Shown here in pieces: positions 1 to 8,722 of a stretch of DNA of 64,000 nt. Made by a program: the position numbers and the translations under genes. The stretch lies in contig CBDCDB010000008.1 in NCBI GenBank assembly GCA_965215315.1, forward strand, positions 3,782,001-3,846,000, written 5' to 3'. Source of the DNA: Truepera sp965215315 (GTDB lineage: Bacteria > Deinococcota > Deinococci > Deinococcales > Trueperaceae). The notes under the pieces are model-generated. The model searched no databases and was not told the DNA's origin. It saw only the letters and a list, made by a program, of their open reading frames with translations. The number at the start of each line of letters is the position of its first letter. The stretch's first letter is position 1.

Positions 1-903
1 CAAAAGGCCAAAGAAGACGACATCAATTCGATGCTGATTGTCGGTAACACGCACGACTATCTGCTCTTCTTTACCAACCGGGGCCGCGTTTTCCGCGAGA
101 AAATCTACGATCTGCCCGAAGCCGAACGTGCAGCGCGGGGCAACCACCTGAGCAACATCTTGCCGTTTTCTGAAGACGAAGAGGTAGCGACGGTCTTGTC
201 GGTACGCGACTTTAACAGCGCCGGGTATCTCGTTTTTGCCACCCGGCAAGGGATGATTAAAAAGACCGCGCTGCGTGAATACGGCAACCTCAACGCGTCG
301 GGTCTGATTGCCATCAACCTCATGGACGGCGACGAACTTGTTGCCGTGCGGCACGGCTGGGACGGCGCGCACATCGTTCTGGCGACGCAGGGGGGGCAGG
401 CCATCCGTTTCCCTGAATCCGATACCCGTGAGATGGGCCGCGCGACGCAGGGTGTACGCGGTATCAAACTGAAAAAGGCTGACATCGTGGTGAGCTTGTC
501 GGTGATCGCCGAAGCGCAGCTAGAAGACGCCGAACTGCTCGCTGTTACCGAGGCGGGGTTCGGTAAACGGACGCTCCTTAAAGAGTATCCGGTGCAGGGG
601 CGCGGCGGTCAGGGCGTCGTGACGCTCAAAGTGACCTCTAAAACCGGCAACCTGGCCTCACTCGGCAGCGTCCGGGGTGACGAAGAGCTGCTGGTACTCT
701 CTGAAGGCGGCGTACTGATCCGTACCCGCGTCGGCGAAGTCAGCCGTTACGGGCGTTCGTCGCAAGGTGTGACGATCATGCGTTTGGGTGAGAGCGACCG
801 AGTCGTTTCAGTCATGGTGATGCTCGCAGAAGAAACCTTGGAGCAAGTCGTCAAGGAAGAAACCGGCAAAGAACCCGGCAGTGACGGGGCGCTGCTCGCC
901 TAG
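1..903 (+). CDS. gyrA: DNA gyrase subunit A, C-terminal part (5' end outside window)
   Basis: This is the C-terminal DNA-wrapping domain of the GyrA subunit of DNA gyrase, the type II topoisomerase that introduces negative supercoils. The reading frame is open from base 1, so the gene begins upstream of the window; about 300 codons are visible. The repeated blade motifs of the GyrA beta-pinwheel are recognisable, for example NRGRVFREKIYDLPEA, GRGGQGVVTLKVT and GRSSQGVTIMRL, each followed by a short loop rich in Gly and Asp. The end of the protein carries a short acidic, Glu-rich tail, as in many GyrA proteins. A factor-independent terminator follows about 50 bases after the stop codon. ParC shares this fold, but blade spacing and motif wording fit GyrA better. 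Confidence 0.95.
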   Translation, partial: QKAKEDDINSMLIVGNTHDYLLFFTNRGRVFREKIYDLPEAERAARGNHLSNILPFSEDEEVATVLSVRDFNSAGYLVFATRQGMIKKTALREYGNLNASGLIAINLMDGDELVAVRHGWDGAHIVLATQGGQAIRFPESDTREMGRATQGVRGIKLKKADIVVSLSVIAEAQLEDAELLAVTEAGFGKRTLLKEYPVQGRGGQGVVTLKVTSKTGNLASLGSVRGDEELLVLSEGGVLIRTRVGEVSRYGRSSQGVTIMRLGESDRVVSVMVMLAEETLEQVVKEETGKEPGSDGALLA

Positions 904-952
904 CTCGGCCCAATCAGCACAATCTGATCAACGCGGCCTAATCAATAAACCT

Positions 953-986
953 GCGCGGGTGCTTCCGAGTACCCGCGCGGTTTTGT
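953..986 (+). terminator. Intrinsic terminator after gyrA
   Basis: An 8-bp GC-rich stem (GCGCGGGT paired with ACCCGCGC) with a 10-nt loop is followed directly by GGTTTTGTT. It lies about 50 bases after the gyrA stop codon on the same strand. Confidence 0.8.
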
Positions 987-1025
987 TAGGGCAGTTTTGT
1001 TGTGTAGAGCCTTGCGCGGGGCGGC

Positions 1026-1041
1026 AGTATAATTTTATACT
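1026..1041. promoter_or_regulatory. AT-rich dyad with an embedded -10-like box
   Basis: Two 7-bp arms, AGTATAA and TTATACT, form an inverted repeat with a 2-nt spacer. The left arm includes TATAAT (1028-1033), a perfect -10 hexamer, but no convincing -35 is present at 16-18 nt. It could be a promoter, an operator, or both, for the small gene at 1211. Apart from this and the gyrA terminator, the stretch 904-1210 shows nothing gene-like. Confidence 0.35.
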
Positions 1042-1210
1042 TCCAAAATACTTTTATCGGTGCTGTAGCTCGGTAAGCAGCCTTTCAGAACGCGCTTTTT
1101 GCGCTTGGAGCGCAACTTTGAAGACGTCATTTCCTCGTTAGAGTACCCTTGCTAAGATCTTCTCGAGGCGGATGACGCGAGGTGCGTGGGACATTACGGG
1201 AGTTGACGAC

Positions 1211-1531
1211 ATGCTTATCGGTGAAGCAGTACTCATATCAACGGCGTTTAGCCCACGCCTCATTTTGCTCGTGCAAGACTTGAGAGCTGCTGGATATACG
1301 GTCTGGCTCGAGGGTTTACGTTTACGTTTTGACCTAGATGCAAGGCTAGACGCTGAACCTGCCGACCCGCGCGATCTGTTAGAGCCGTACCGGGACGTCG
1401 TCGAATGGTTTACCGAGCCGAGTACAGAACTCGCGCTCGTCGCCCCGGCCCCGCGCCCGCACCTGCTACCCGTGCCCCGGCGTTTTTTTGGAGCAAAGGG
1501 TGCAAAATCCCCCAGAACGCCCAGCGCCTGA
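1211..1531 (+). CDS. Hypothetical protein
   Basis: I do not recognise this 106-residue protein. I place the start at ATG 1211 because GGGAG lies 8 nt upstream; the frame is open further upstream (from 1172) without a better ribosome site. The N-terminal half has alternating hydrophobic and charged stretches (LILLVQDLRAAGYTVWLEG) that look like an alpha/beta fold. The C-terminal 25 residues are rich in Pro, Arg and Lys and probably disordered. It ends 17 bases before the stop of the convergent SDR gene. Coding potential is moderate, and no domain or function can be assigned. Confidence 0.5.
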   Translation: MLIGEAVLISTAFSPRLILLVQDLRAAGYTVWLEGLRLRFDLDARLDAEPADPRDLLEPYRDVVEWFTEPSTELALVAPAPRPHLLPVPRRFFGAKGAKSPRTPSA

Positions 1532-1548
1532 GCACCAATTCGCCTGAT

Positions 1549-2259
1549 CTAGAGGTTCCAACCGCCTGCGACCTCGAGTGTCACCCCGGTAACGTAGGCG
1601 GCGTCAGCCGAAACGAGATACAAAATCGCACCACTGAGTTCTGTCACCTTTCCAGTACGACCCAGTGGAATACGCTCAGCAGGCTGCGCGACACTGTTTT
1701 CCATGATGCCCGGACTTACGACGTTGACGGTAATCCCGTCCGCGGCGTAGATTTTGGCGAGCGCTTTGCTGTACAAAATCACGCCGGTTTTGGCGATGCT
1801 GTAGGGGGTGATGGAGGGCCGCGCCCTGAGTATTTCAGCTCCGGTGAAGCCCAGGTTGATGATGCGGCCCCAACCTGCCTTTTGCATCAGTGGCAGCGCC
1901 GCGCGGCAGAGGTAAAAAGTGCAGTGCAAGTTCGAGTCGAACATCTCCAACCAGGTTTCAACGTCTAGCTCAGCGAGCGGGCCTTGATGGTAATTGCCGA
2001 CGTTGTTGATGAGCACGTCTAACCTGCCCAGCGTATTATGAACGTTTTGGATAAGGGCTTCAGCTTCAGCGATCTTCGTCACGTCAGCTTGAAAGGTTTG
2101 CGCCCGAACGCCTTTGCTGCGAGCTTCTTCGGCAGTCTTTTCGGCTTCTGTGGCTGAAAAGCGGTAATGCACCGCCACGTCATACCCGGCTCCGGCAAGT
2201 GCTAGCACAACGGCCTGACCGATGCCCTTGGCTGCGCCGGTCACGAGCGCTACAGGCAT
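1549..2259 (-). CDS. Short-chain dehydrogenase/reductase (FabG-like)
   Basis: This is a 236-residue NAD(P)-dependent oxidoreductase of the SDR superfamily. The sequence shows the nucleotide-binding TGAAKGIG motif near the N terminus, the NNVG structural motif, and the active-site YSIAK (Tyr and Lys). The serine normally found about 13 residues before the tyrosine is not at its usual place: the strand reads INLGFTGAE. This substitution is seen in a subgroup of FabG-like and pteridine-reductase-like SDRs, so the substrate may not be a 3-oxoacyl-ACP. I choose the start at ATG 2259 (MPVALVTG), which overlaps the end of the upstream Nudix gene by 10 nt and implies translational coupling. The longer open frame upstream is Nudix sequence in another frame. 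Confidence 0.85.
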   Translation of the reverse strand: MPVALVTGAAKGIGQAVVLALAGAGYDVAVHYRFSATEAEKTAEEARSKGVRAQTFQADVTKIAEAEALIQNVHNTLGRLDVLINNVGNYHQGPLAELDVETWLEMFDSNLHCTFYLCRAALPLMQKAGWGRIINLGFTGAEILRARPSITPYSIAKTGVILYSKALAKIYAADGITVNVVSPGIMENSVAQPAERIPLGRTGKVTELSGAILYLVSADAAYVTGVTLEVAGGWNL

Positions 2260-2681
2260 GTAAGATGTTCTTCTAACGGCAGGTGGGCGAGGTAAAAATT
2301 CAGCAGTATCCGGGTCGGCGTATTCAGCTCGAAACCAAGTGCGTCTTCCGGCGTAACCCAAACGTGCTTTTGCGCTTCGCCGTTAAGCGTGACGTGCGTG
2401 TCGTTCGTCAGGGCGACGAAGTTGAGCAAGATAAAGTGCGCGTCCCGGTAGAACTCCGGGCTTTTTACGGCCTCTTGCACTGGCCCCCAATAGCTGCAGG
2501 TGAGGCTGAGGCCGGTCTCCTCGAGCACCTCTCTTTTCAGTGCAGTCTCTAAGCTTTCACCATACTTGACCTTGCCCCCCGGCACGCCCCACCTGTCTCG
2601 CCACTTGTGCGTTCTAATCAGTAAAACGTGCCCGTCAGGATTACAGATCAGTGCGCCGACGGTCGCTAGCGGTCGTTCCAT
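2250..2681 (-). CDS. Nudix hydrolase
   Basis: This 143-residue protein belongs to the Nudix family, Mg-dependent hydrolases of nucleoside diphosphate derivatives. The complete Nudix box lies at residues 36-58: Gly36, Glu42, then REVLEETGL, matching GX5EX7REUXEEXGU. The substrate cannot be read from the sequence. It is the first gene of a two-gene unit with the downstream SDR gene, which overlaps its 3' end. A TATGCT box lies exactly 6 nt before the ATG with no Shine-Dalgarno sequence, so the mRNA is probably leaderless. The residues after the box (FYRDAHFILLNFVAL) fit the usual Nudix beta-strand pattern. Confidence 0.9.
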   Translation of the reverse strand: MERPLATVGALICNPDGHVLLIRTHKWRDRWGVPGGKVKYGESLETALKREVLEETGLSLTCSYWGPVQEAVKSPEFYRDAHFILLNFVALTNDTHVTLNGEAQKHVWVTPEDALGFELNTPTRILLNFYLAHLPLEEHLTCL

Positions 2682-2687
2682 CTGTCT

Positions 2688-2693
2688 AGCATA
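2688..2693 (-). promoter_or_regulatory. -10 box of a leaderless promoter (Nudix gene)
   Basis: On the minus strand TATGCT ends 6 nt before the ATG. Transcription would start at or next to the start codon, and no ribosome-binding site is seen. No clear -35 is visible. Confidence 0.55.
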
Positions 2694-2957
2694 CGTGTTC
2701 GCGCTTTTTACGGCGTCAGGTCTACGTTGCCATAATCATACGGCTGTAATGACGCTGCTATAAGTAGTCGTATCAATTTACGTTAAATCAGAAAAGCGTT
2801 ACGAAAGCTTTGTGGCACGAAAAAACAACGGTTTTGGGGCTTCAAGATAGTTAAAACTAATTAGGTCTGGGTACTTAATAATGGTGCCAGCTCGACGCTC
2901 GAGCTTGTACGGACGTTTTACGGTGAGTTTACGGTAGACTCTATCGGAGGAGACACG

Positions 2958-3794
2958 TTGCACGCCTATACCGGTTCGCTTCGTACAGCTCAGGGGCCGA
3001 CGCTCTTTACCCGTACCTACCTGCCGGACGGAACGTCGCGTGCCGCGGTCATCATCGCGCACGGTTACGCCGAACATTCAGGGCGTTACGAAGCGCTCGC
3101 GCAGCGGCTCGTTGCCGAGGGGTACGCGGTTTACGCGCTCGACCACCGCGGGCACGGGCAGAGCGGCGGCAAACGCTCGAGCGTCCGGGTATTTCGTGAA
3201 TACGTTGACGACCTCGTACGGTTTATCGACCGGGTACGCGAAACACGCCCCAACCCGCCACGGTTTTTGTTCGGTCACAGTATGGGCGGGTTGATGGCGC
3301 TGCAACTGGTGCTCGAGCATCCCGAAAAAGTCGAGGGCGTCGCCGTAACGGGTGCGCTGTTAGAAAACGCGGTGCCGGTTCCGCTCTTGTTGGAATGTGC
3401 CGCGAGCGTGGTCAGCGCCGTAGCACCCGACTTGCCGGTACAAGAGCTGAAAGCCGAGGATGTTTCCCGTGACCCCGCTGTCGTGCAGGCGTATGAAGAC
3501 GACCCGCTGGTCTATCACGGCAAGGTTCGGGCGCGTCTGGGCTATGAACTGCTGCGGGCGGGGCCGTATGTGCTGGGGCGGGCGCACAATATCGAGCTGC
3601 CGGTGTTGCTGCAACACGGGACGGCAGACAAATTAGCGGCGGTTGCCGAGGTTCAGGCGTTTTACGATATGTTGGCCTCAGCGGATAAGACCCTCGAGCT
3701 TTACGACGGTGCGTATCACGAAATCTTAAACGATTACGGTCGTGAACAAGTTTTGGATGACTTGGTGGCTTGGTTTAACGCGCGCTCGAGTTAA
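2958..3794 (+). CDS. Alpha/beta hydrolase, monoacylglycerol-lipase type
   Basis: This 278-residue cytosolic hydrolase belongs to the serine-aminopeptidase / monoacylglycerol-lipase (Hydrolase_4) group. The core shows IIAHGYAEHSGRY (oxyanion HG motif), the DHRGHGQSGG strand-turn, the nucleophile elbow GHSMGG, the acid in GTADKL and the catalytic histidine in AYHEIL. It starts with TTG, supported by a strong GGAGGAG site 5 nt upstream (2946-2952). Typical substrates are monoacylglycerols or lysophospholipids, but the true substrate is unknown. It has no signal peptide. It stands alone, transcribed away from the Nudix gene, with an insertion sequence downstream. Confidence 0.88.
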   Translation: MHAYTGSLRTAQGPTLFTRTYLPDGTSRAAVIIAHGYAEHSGRYEALAQRLVAEGYAVYALDHRGHGQSGGKRSSVRVFREYVDDLVRFIDRVRETRPNPPRFLFGHSMGGLMALQLVLEHPEKVEGVAVTGALLENAVPVPLLLECAASVVSAVAPDLPVQELKAEDVSRDPAVVQAYEDDPLVYHGKVRARLGYELLRAGPYVLGRAHNIELPVLLQHGTADKLAAVAEVQAFYDMLASADKTLELYDGAYHEILNDYGREQVLDDLVAWFNARSS

Positions 3795-4106
3795 ACCATA
3801 CAGCTCTCGAAAGCCGTGCGTTTAGTTCACGAGTGGGCAGGATGAGCGCCGCTACTGCGAAACCTTCGCTTTGTCTATATAGCATCTAACAGCCAAGAAG
3901 CTACAATGAAGGCATGGGAGCGCCTTACAGTAGAGACTTACGCTTAGGCGTGTTAGCGGCTTTGGATGAAGGGCTGAGCAAGACGGAGGTACATCGGCAG
4001 TTCAAGATCAGCCGGAGCACGGTAGACGATTGGCTTAAACTGCGAGCAGAAACAGGCAAGGTAACGGCAAACACAGACTACTATCGCGGGCGTCCTGCGG
4101 TACTAG

Positions 4107-4934
4107 AAGCCATCTCAAAAACGAATAGTCAGCTGCATAGCTGTTAGAACGGTGGTATGGAACTCACCGATGAACAGTGGGAAGTACTAGGGCCGCTCAT
4201 TCCCGAACCAGCTCGACGCAAAGATGGCAAAGGCCGTCCCAGACGAGAACCACGAGCGATACTTAAGGGCATCTGCTGGATATTACGAACGGGCGCACAG
4301 TGGGCTGATTTACCCGAGCGCTATCCGCCCTATCAGACGTGCCATCGGCGCTTTCAAGAATGGGAGAGAAACGGCGTGTTGCGGCAGATTCTAGAGACTT
4401 TAGCGCATGACCCCCTGCAGCGGGGCAAACTCGACTTGTCGGAATGCTTTATCGACGGTACCTTTGTGGCTGCGAAAAAAGGGGGTCAGCAGTTGGTAAG
4501 ACTAAACGGGGTAAGGGTAGCAAAGTCATGGCGGTATCGGACGCTGGTGGTACTTGCCTCGCCCTGCACGTTACGTCTGCTAGCCCACATGAGGTCCGGT
4601 TGGTACACGCGACTCTCGCATCTCGACACGTCAGCGGCAAACCCGACAAGTTAATCGGTGACAAAGCGTATGACAGTGATCCGCTTGACGCTGAACTCGC
4701 CGAAGCAGGTGTTGAAATGATTGCGCCTCACCGAAGAAACCGTAAAAAAGCCAAGACGCAAGATGGACGTAAACTGAGGCGCTACAAACGGCGCTGGAAG
4801 ATTGAACGGCTATTCGCCCACCTCGGCAACTTTCGCCGTCTGGTCGTTCGCTATGAACATCACTCCCTAAACTTCTTGGCCTTCCTGCATCTCGGCTGCA
4901 TCAAATTACTGCTTAGGCGTTTTTGAGATGGCTT
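4107..4934 (+). mobile_element. IS5-family element, IS427-like, copy 1 (complete)
   Basis: The 828-bp element has inverted ends AAGCCATCTCAAAAACG, flanked on both sides by CTAG, the usual IS5-type target. It carries one transposase in two overlapping frames. The second copy at 53149 appears identical until it is itself interrupted, which suggests recent transposition. Confidence 0.92.
4157..4926 (+). CDS. IS5-family transposase (two frames joined by -1 frameshift)
   Basis: This DDE transposase moves the surrounding IS5-family (IS427-like) element. Frame 1 (4157-4654) begins MELTDEQWEVLGPLIP, a typical start, and contains the first catalytic Asp in ECFIDGTFV. Frame 2 (4444-4926) continues with KGSKVMAVSDAGG, DKAYDSD (second Asp) and RRWKIERLFAHLGNFRR, which holds the catalytic Glu. 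The frames meet at a run of six A and five G (4475-4485), the expected place for programmed -1 slippage in this group. No interior stop blocks the joined product, so the enzyme is probably functional. GGTGG lies 4 nt upstream of the ATG. Confidence 0.9.
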
Positions 4935-5419
4935 CTAGACCCGGAGAAGTGCGTGTATATCGATGAAGCTGGCGTTGAGAACACGCTCGACTATAGCTAC
5001 GGCTGGAGCCTCAGTACACGCTGCAGTGCTGAGAAGCTGGGACATTTTACCCAGCGCGTCTCGATGATTGCCGCCTGGTGTCAGGGTAAGGTCTTGGCAC
5101 CGATGACCTTCACCGGTTACTGCGACGGCACGGTAGTCGAGACCTGGTTTGAGCAGGTGCTCATCCCTACGTTAAAAGCTGGGCAGGTCGTTATTCTTGA
5201 TAACGCCTCATTTCACCGTCAAGCAACCCTGCAAAAGTTACTCGAGCCGCTCGGTTGCCGTCTACTCGCCCTACCGCCTTATTCTCCTGACCTCAACCTC
5301 ATCGAGCCGCTATGGAACCAGATTAAAGCCCTTATTAAACATCATCCTGACCTAGACCGTGCTTTCCATGACAAGGTAAATGACGCTTTTTGTAGCCTCT
5401 AAACCGTTAGATGCTATAT

Positions 5420-5992
5420 CTGGCGTCCAGCACAATAGAAAACCGCTTTGAACTGTCTGAATTGCCAAGAGTCCAGCTTGGCTATCATGCTGCTAAACAA
5501 ATTTGTTCCTGATTTCTTAGGGTGACAGGACTAGTTTAGGTTTCCATAAAAAAGTGCTATCAGTATCATTGCCAAACGTCTGTGCTGGTCGGTAGGACTA
5601 AAACCAAATGCCCTGCTGACCAGAGAATATTAAGCCGTTTATCAGCGTAGCTTAACCGAAAGTTAACAGATACTTCCCCTGATTCACACCTATCCCCTTT
5701 CAAAAAGTGGTATGTTAGTGGTGTAGTTCATACATTTCACACCGGACTCGCTCTTTGAGCTTTGAAGTCGAGAAGGGACAGTTACTAAGCGTTGATCCTT
5801 TGATAACAGGTTTTGACGACATGGTTGGAGGGTTTGGCTCGAGCCGTCCCCAAGCCGGTGGGCTCACCCAGAGCGCCCGTAACTCAGGGCATCCTTAAAA
5901 GGAGGTTGGCTGCGGTTTTACGTTAGTAGTACGTTAGTTATGTTCCGTATACATTTCATCTAGTTCATTTCACTTGACCCAAGGAGTTGATG
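5420..5992. other. Long intergenic region before the family-5 ABC operon
   Basis: No gene is seen here. The left part (5420-5690) looks like unrecognisable leftover sequence next to the IS. The right part carries probable control sequences for the ABC operon. A 10-bp direct repeat ATACATTTCA occurs at 5730-5739 and 5949-5958. One CTCGAG lies inside a GGCTCGAGCC palindrome near 5838. The octamer ACGTTAGT is repeated near 5925-5938. AAGGAG at 5981-5986 is the ribosome site of the binding-protein gene. Confidence 0.4.
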
Positions 5993-7654
5993 ATGCCCAA
6001 ACGCTGGATACTTGCACTTCTGTTAGCGACGCTCTTCTGCACCGTTCAAGCTCAAAGTAGCGCCGACGGTTACATGACGGTGTCGGCGCAGCAGCAGGCT
6101 ACCTGGACGCGTAACTTTAACCCGTTCGTCGCTGACAACCGTTTTCCGACCAACAACGGCGTCTTTGAACCTTCGATGATTTACAACACTATCAAGGGTG
6201 AACTCGAGCCCTGGCTCGCCACCGACTACGCCTGGGGCGACGGCGACAAAACCCTGACCCTGACCTACCGCGATGACGTCAAGTGGTCGGACGGCGAAGC
6301 GTTTACGGCCAAAGACGTGGCGTATACCTTTAACTTGTTCAAAGAGACAGATGGTCTCAACGGCCCGGCGCTAGGTGCGATGAACAGTGACAACGCCTAT
6401 GTCGCGTCCGTTGAAGCCACCGACGACAAAACCGTCGTGTTCACCTTCAGCCGCGTGTTTACCCCCGGTTTGTACGACATCATGCACCAAAATATCGTTC
6501 CTGAACACATCTGGACGAGCGTCGAAGACCCCCTGACTTTCTTGAACGAGAACCCTGTCGGCACCGGCCCCTTTACCGAAATCACCCAGTTCCAAAACCA
6601 GATCTACGCCGTCGGTAAAAATCCGAACTACTGGCAAGCGGGCAAACCGTACATCGAAGGGATGCGCTTTCCGGCCTACCCCGACAACGACGCGGCTAAC
6701 CTCGCTACGCTCAACGGGGAAAACGATTGGGCCAGCAACTTTATCCCCGATATTGAGCGCACCTTTGTTGAAAAAGACCCCGACAATTACGGCTATTGGT
6801 TCCCTTCGTTGGGTGCGACCATCATGCTCTACTTCAACACCACCAAAGCCCCGTTTGACAACGCCGACGTTCGTAAAGCGGTCAGTATGGCGATCAACCG
6901 TGAGCAGGTTGTCACTGTAGCTATGTACAACTATACCGTTCCTGCTGACGTAACGGGTTTAAGTGAAGCCTATCCAAACTACAAAGTAGCTGACCCCGGT
7001 AGCTTGGCTGAGACGGACTGGACACAGTATGACGTAGCCAAAGCTAACGAGATGTTAGACGCTGCAGGGTTGACGATGGGCTCTGACAACATCCGCACCA
7101 CAGCCGACGGCAAGCCGCTTACCTTCGACATCAACGTCGTTTCGGGTTGGAGCGACTGGGTTTCAGCGGTGAATATCATCGCCCAGAACCTTAAAGCTGT
7201 CGGTATCAACGCCTCGGTCAAAACTTACGACTTCAGCGCCTGGATCGACCGCGTACAAAACGGCGATTTTACGGCGACGATCGGTTGGAGTAGCGGCGGC
7301 GCGACTCCGTTTAACTACTACCGCGGGCAGATGTCGAAGCTTTCGTTCAAACCTGTCGGTGAAGTGGCAGGGGAGAACTGGCAGCGGTTTGTCAGCGAAG
7401 ATGCGGACAAGCTGTTAGACCAGTTTGCCGCCGTGTCAGACACGGCGGAGCAGCAGGAAATCGCCGAAGAGTTGCAAAGAGTTTTTGCCGAAGCTGCGCC
7501 TGCGGTGCCGCTATTCCCCGGCCCGATGTGGTTTGAGTACAACACCACTGACTTCACTAATTTCCCTACTGAAGAAGACCCTTACGTCGTCGGTTCACCG
7601 TTTAATGGTGCACCCGAAGCGCTCCTGGCGATGACGGAGATCAAACCTAAGTAA
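5993..7654 (+). CDS. Family-5 ABC substrate-binding protein (peptide or oligosaccharide)
   Basis: This secreted substrate-binding protein feeds an Opp/Dpp-type importer. I choose ATG 5993 of two adjacent ATGs because AAGGAG lies 6 nt before it. The signal peptide is clear: MPKRW, a hydrophobic stretch LALLLATLFC, and a likely cleavage site after VQA. Family features include LTYRDDVKWSDGEAFTAKDVAYT, NPVGTGPF and LYFNTTKAPFDNADVRKAVSMAINR, all typical of SBP_bac_5 proteins. Its length (554 aa) is normal. The ligand is uncertain: Opp-type proteins of this lineage and of Thermotogae often bind beta-linked oligosaccharides rather than peptides, and the sugar-rich context favours that. It is the first gene of a five-gene operon. 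Confidence 0.9.
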   Translation: MPKRWILALLLATLFCTVQAQSSADGYMTVSAQQQATWTRNFNPFVADNRFPTNNGVFEPSMIYNTIKGELEPWLATDYAWGDGDKTLTLTYRDDVKWSDGEAFTAKDVAYTFNLFKETDGLNGPALGAMNSDNAYVASVEATDDKTVVFTFSRVFTPGLYDIMHQNIVPEHIWTSVEDPLTFLNENPVGTGPFTEITQFQNQIYAVGKNPNYWQAGKPYIEGMRFPAYPDNDAANLATLNGENDWASNFIPDIERTFVEKDPDNYGYWFPSLGATIMLYFNTTKAPFDNADVRKAVSMAINREQVVTVAMYNYTVPADVTGLSEAYPNYKVADPGSLAETDWTQYDVAKANEMLDAAGLTMGSDNIRTTADGKPLTFDINVVSGWSDWVSAVNIIAQNLKAVGINASVKTYDFSAWIDRVQNGDFTATIGWSSGGATPFNYYRGQMSKLSFKPVGEVAGENWQRFVSEDADKLLDQFAAVSDTAEQQEIAEELQRVFAEAAPAVPLFPGPMWFEYNTTDFTNFPTEEDPYVVGSPFNGAPEALLAMTEIKPK

Positions 7655-7740
7655 TCCCTTGTGGGGGTAGGGCGTTCACCTGTTGAGCGCTCGACTTTAG
7701 TTTTTGGCCTAATGTGTAGGAAATAGAAGAGGAGGCGCTG

Positions 7741-8718
7741 ATGCGTTACATCTTGCGGCGGCTGGGGTTTTACCTGATTGCGGCGTGGGCCGCTCTGACG
7801 CTCAACTTTATTATTCCGAGACTGATGCCCGGCGATCCGGCGTCAACGATTTTTGCCCAGTTTCGAGGGAGAATGCAGCCGGAAGCTTTAGAGGCTCTTA
7901 AAAAAGCCTACGGTTTTACCGACGCGCCCCTGCTTCAGCAGTATTTTGAGTACGCCTCGAACGTCCTGCGCGGTAATTTCGGTGTGTCTATCTCGGCGTT
8001 TCCTGCGCCGGTCACGTCGGTTATCTCTACCAGCCTCGTCTGGACTCTGCTGTTGGGGTTTACGGCGCTCGTCATCTCGTTTGTTTTGGGCAATATTTTG
8101 GGTGTGTTTAGTGCCTGGCGGCGCGGCGGCTGGGTGGACAATGTGTTGCCGCCGCTGCTTATTTTCGTCGGTTCGTTTCCCTTTTTTTGGTTGGCGCTTG
8201 TCGCACTTTTTTTTCTCAGCTTCCAGTTCGGTTGGTTTCCGCTCAGGCACGCCTATAGCGACGAACTCGCGCCGGGTTGGAACTGGACATTTGTGCAGAG
8301 CGTATTTACGCACCTCGTTTTACCGGCGGGGACGGTCGTCCTTGTATCTATCGGTGGCTGGGTGCTGGGGATGCGCAACACCATGATCAATATTTTGGGT
8401 GAAGATTACATCACGATGGCTGAGGCCAAAGGGTTGGGGCAAAATCAGATCATGCTGCACTACGCGGCTAGAAACGCGCTGCTGCCTAACATCACCGCCT
8501 TCGGCATGTCGCTAGGGTTTGTGCTCAGCGGTCAGATTATCGTCGAGACGGTATTTTCATATCCGGGTTTGGGGTACCAGCTTATCAAGGCGGTGTCGAA
8601 CCTCGACTACCCGCTGATGCAGGCCATTTTCCTGATGATTACCCTGGCTGTGCTGGGCGCGAATCTGCTCGTAGATATTCTTTATGTGCGTCTCGACCCG
8701 CGGGTACGGGCGGCTTAG
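7741..8718 (+). CDS. ABC transporter permease, DppB/OppB type
   Basis: This 325-residue inner-membrane permease is the first of the two in this importer. Six hydrophobic segments can be seen, starting with FYLIAAWAALTLNFIIPRL, the conserved DppB N terminus followed by MPGDP. The cytoplasmic coupling loop reads AEAKGLGQNQIMLHYAARNALLP, the EAA motif that contacts the ATPases. GAGGAGG lies about 4 nt before the ATG. It follows the binding-protein gene by 86 bases and is followed after 4 bases by the second permease. Family knowledge assigns it to peptide or oligosaccharide uptake together with its neighbours. Confidence 0.93.
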   Translation: MRYILRRLGFYLIAAWAALTLNFIIPRLMPGDPASTIFAQFRGRMQPEALEALKKAYGFTDAPLLQQYFEYASNVLRGNFGVSISAFPAPVTSVISTSLVWTLLLGFTALVISFVLGNILGVFSAWRRGGWVDNVLPPLLIFVGSFPFFWLALVALFFLSFQFGWFPLRHAYSDELAPGWNWTFVQSVFTHLVLPAGTVVLVSIGGWVLGMRNTMINILGEDYITMAEAKGLGQNQIMLHYAARNALLPNITAFGMSLGFVLSGQIIVETVFSYPGLGYQLIKAVSNLDYPLMQAIFLMITLAVLGANLLVDILYVRLDPRVRAA

Positions 8719-8722
8719 GCGC

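Larger units (their letters stand above)
3914..5402 (+). pseudogene. IS630-family transposase, interrupted and internally deleted
   Basis: The N-terminal part (3914-4106) has the YSRDLRLGV start and a helix-turn-helix (LSKTEVHRQFKISRSTVDDW). The C-terminal part (4935-5402) has the DDE catalytic core: YIDEAG, ILDNASFH and PPYSPDLNLIEPLW. An IS5-family element sits between them. Excising it at CTAG joins the halves in frame (AVLDPEK), but roughly 80 residues of the usual middle region (second helix-turn-helix and linker) would still be missing. An internal deletion therefore happened as well. Confidence 0.85.
3878..5419 (+). mobile_element. IS630-family element (copy E), interrupted by an IS5-family element
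   Basis: Inverted repeats ATATAGCATCTAAC (3878-3891) and its complement (5406-5419) bound the element, with TA at the ends as expected for IS630/Tc1 types. The transposase inside is split by an IS5-family insertion at a CTAG site (4103-4106 and 4935-4938). The element is dead. Confidence 0.85.

Noticed and set aside
105..485. A 126-codon open frame on the minus strand inside gyrA
   Set aside because: It is opposite a clear GyrA coding sequence, with no ribosome site or domain; a shadow of high-GC coding.
5720..5960. A CRE-like catabolite operator for the family-5 ABC operon
   Set aside because: The ATACATTTCA repeats are direct, not palindromic, and fit no known consensus; reported only as a repeat.
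7888..8313. A 141-codon minus-strand frame inside the DppB-type gene
   Set aside because: The translation is an extreme Arg/Lys/Gln-rich artefact opposite membrane-protein codons; the plus-strand gene is certain.
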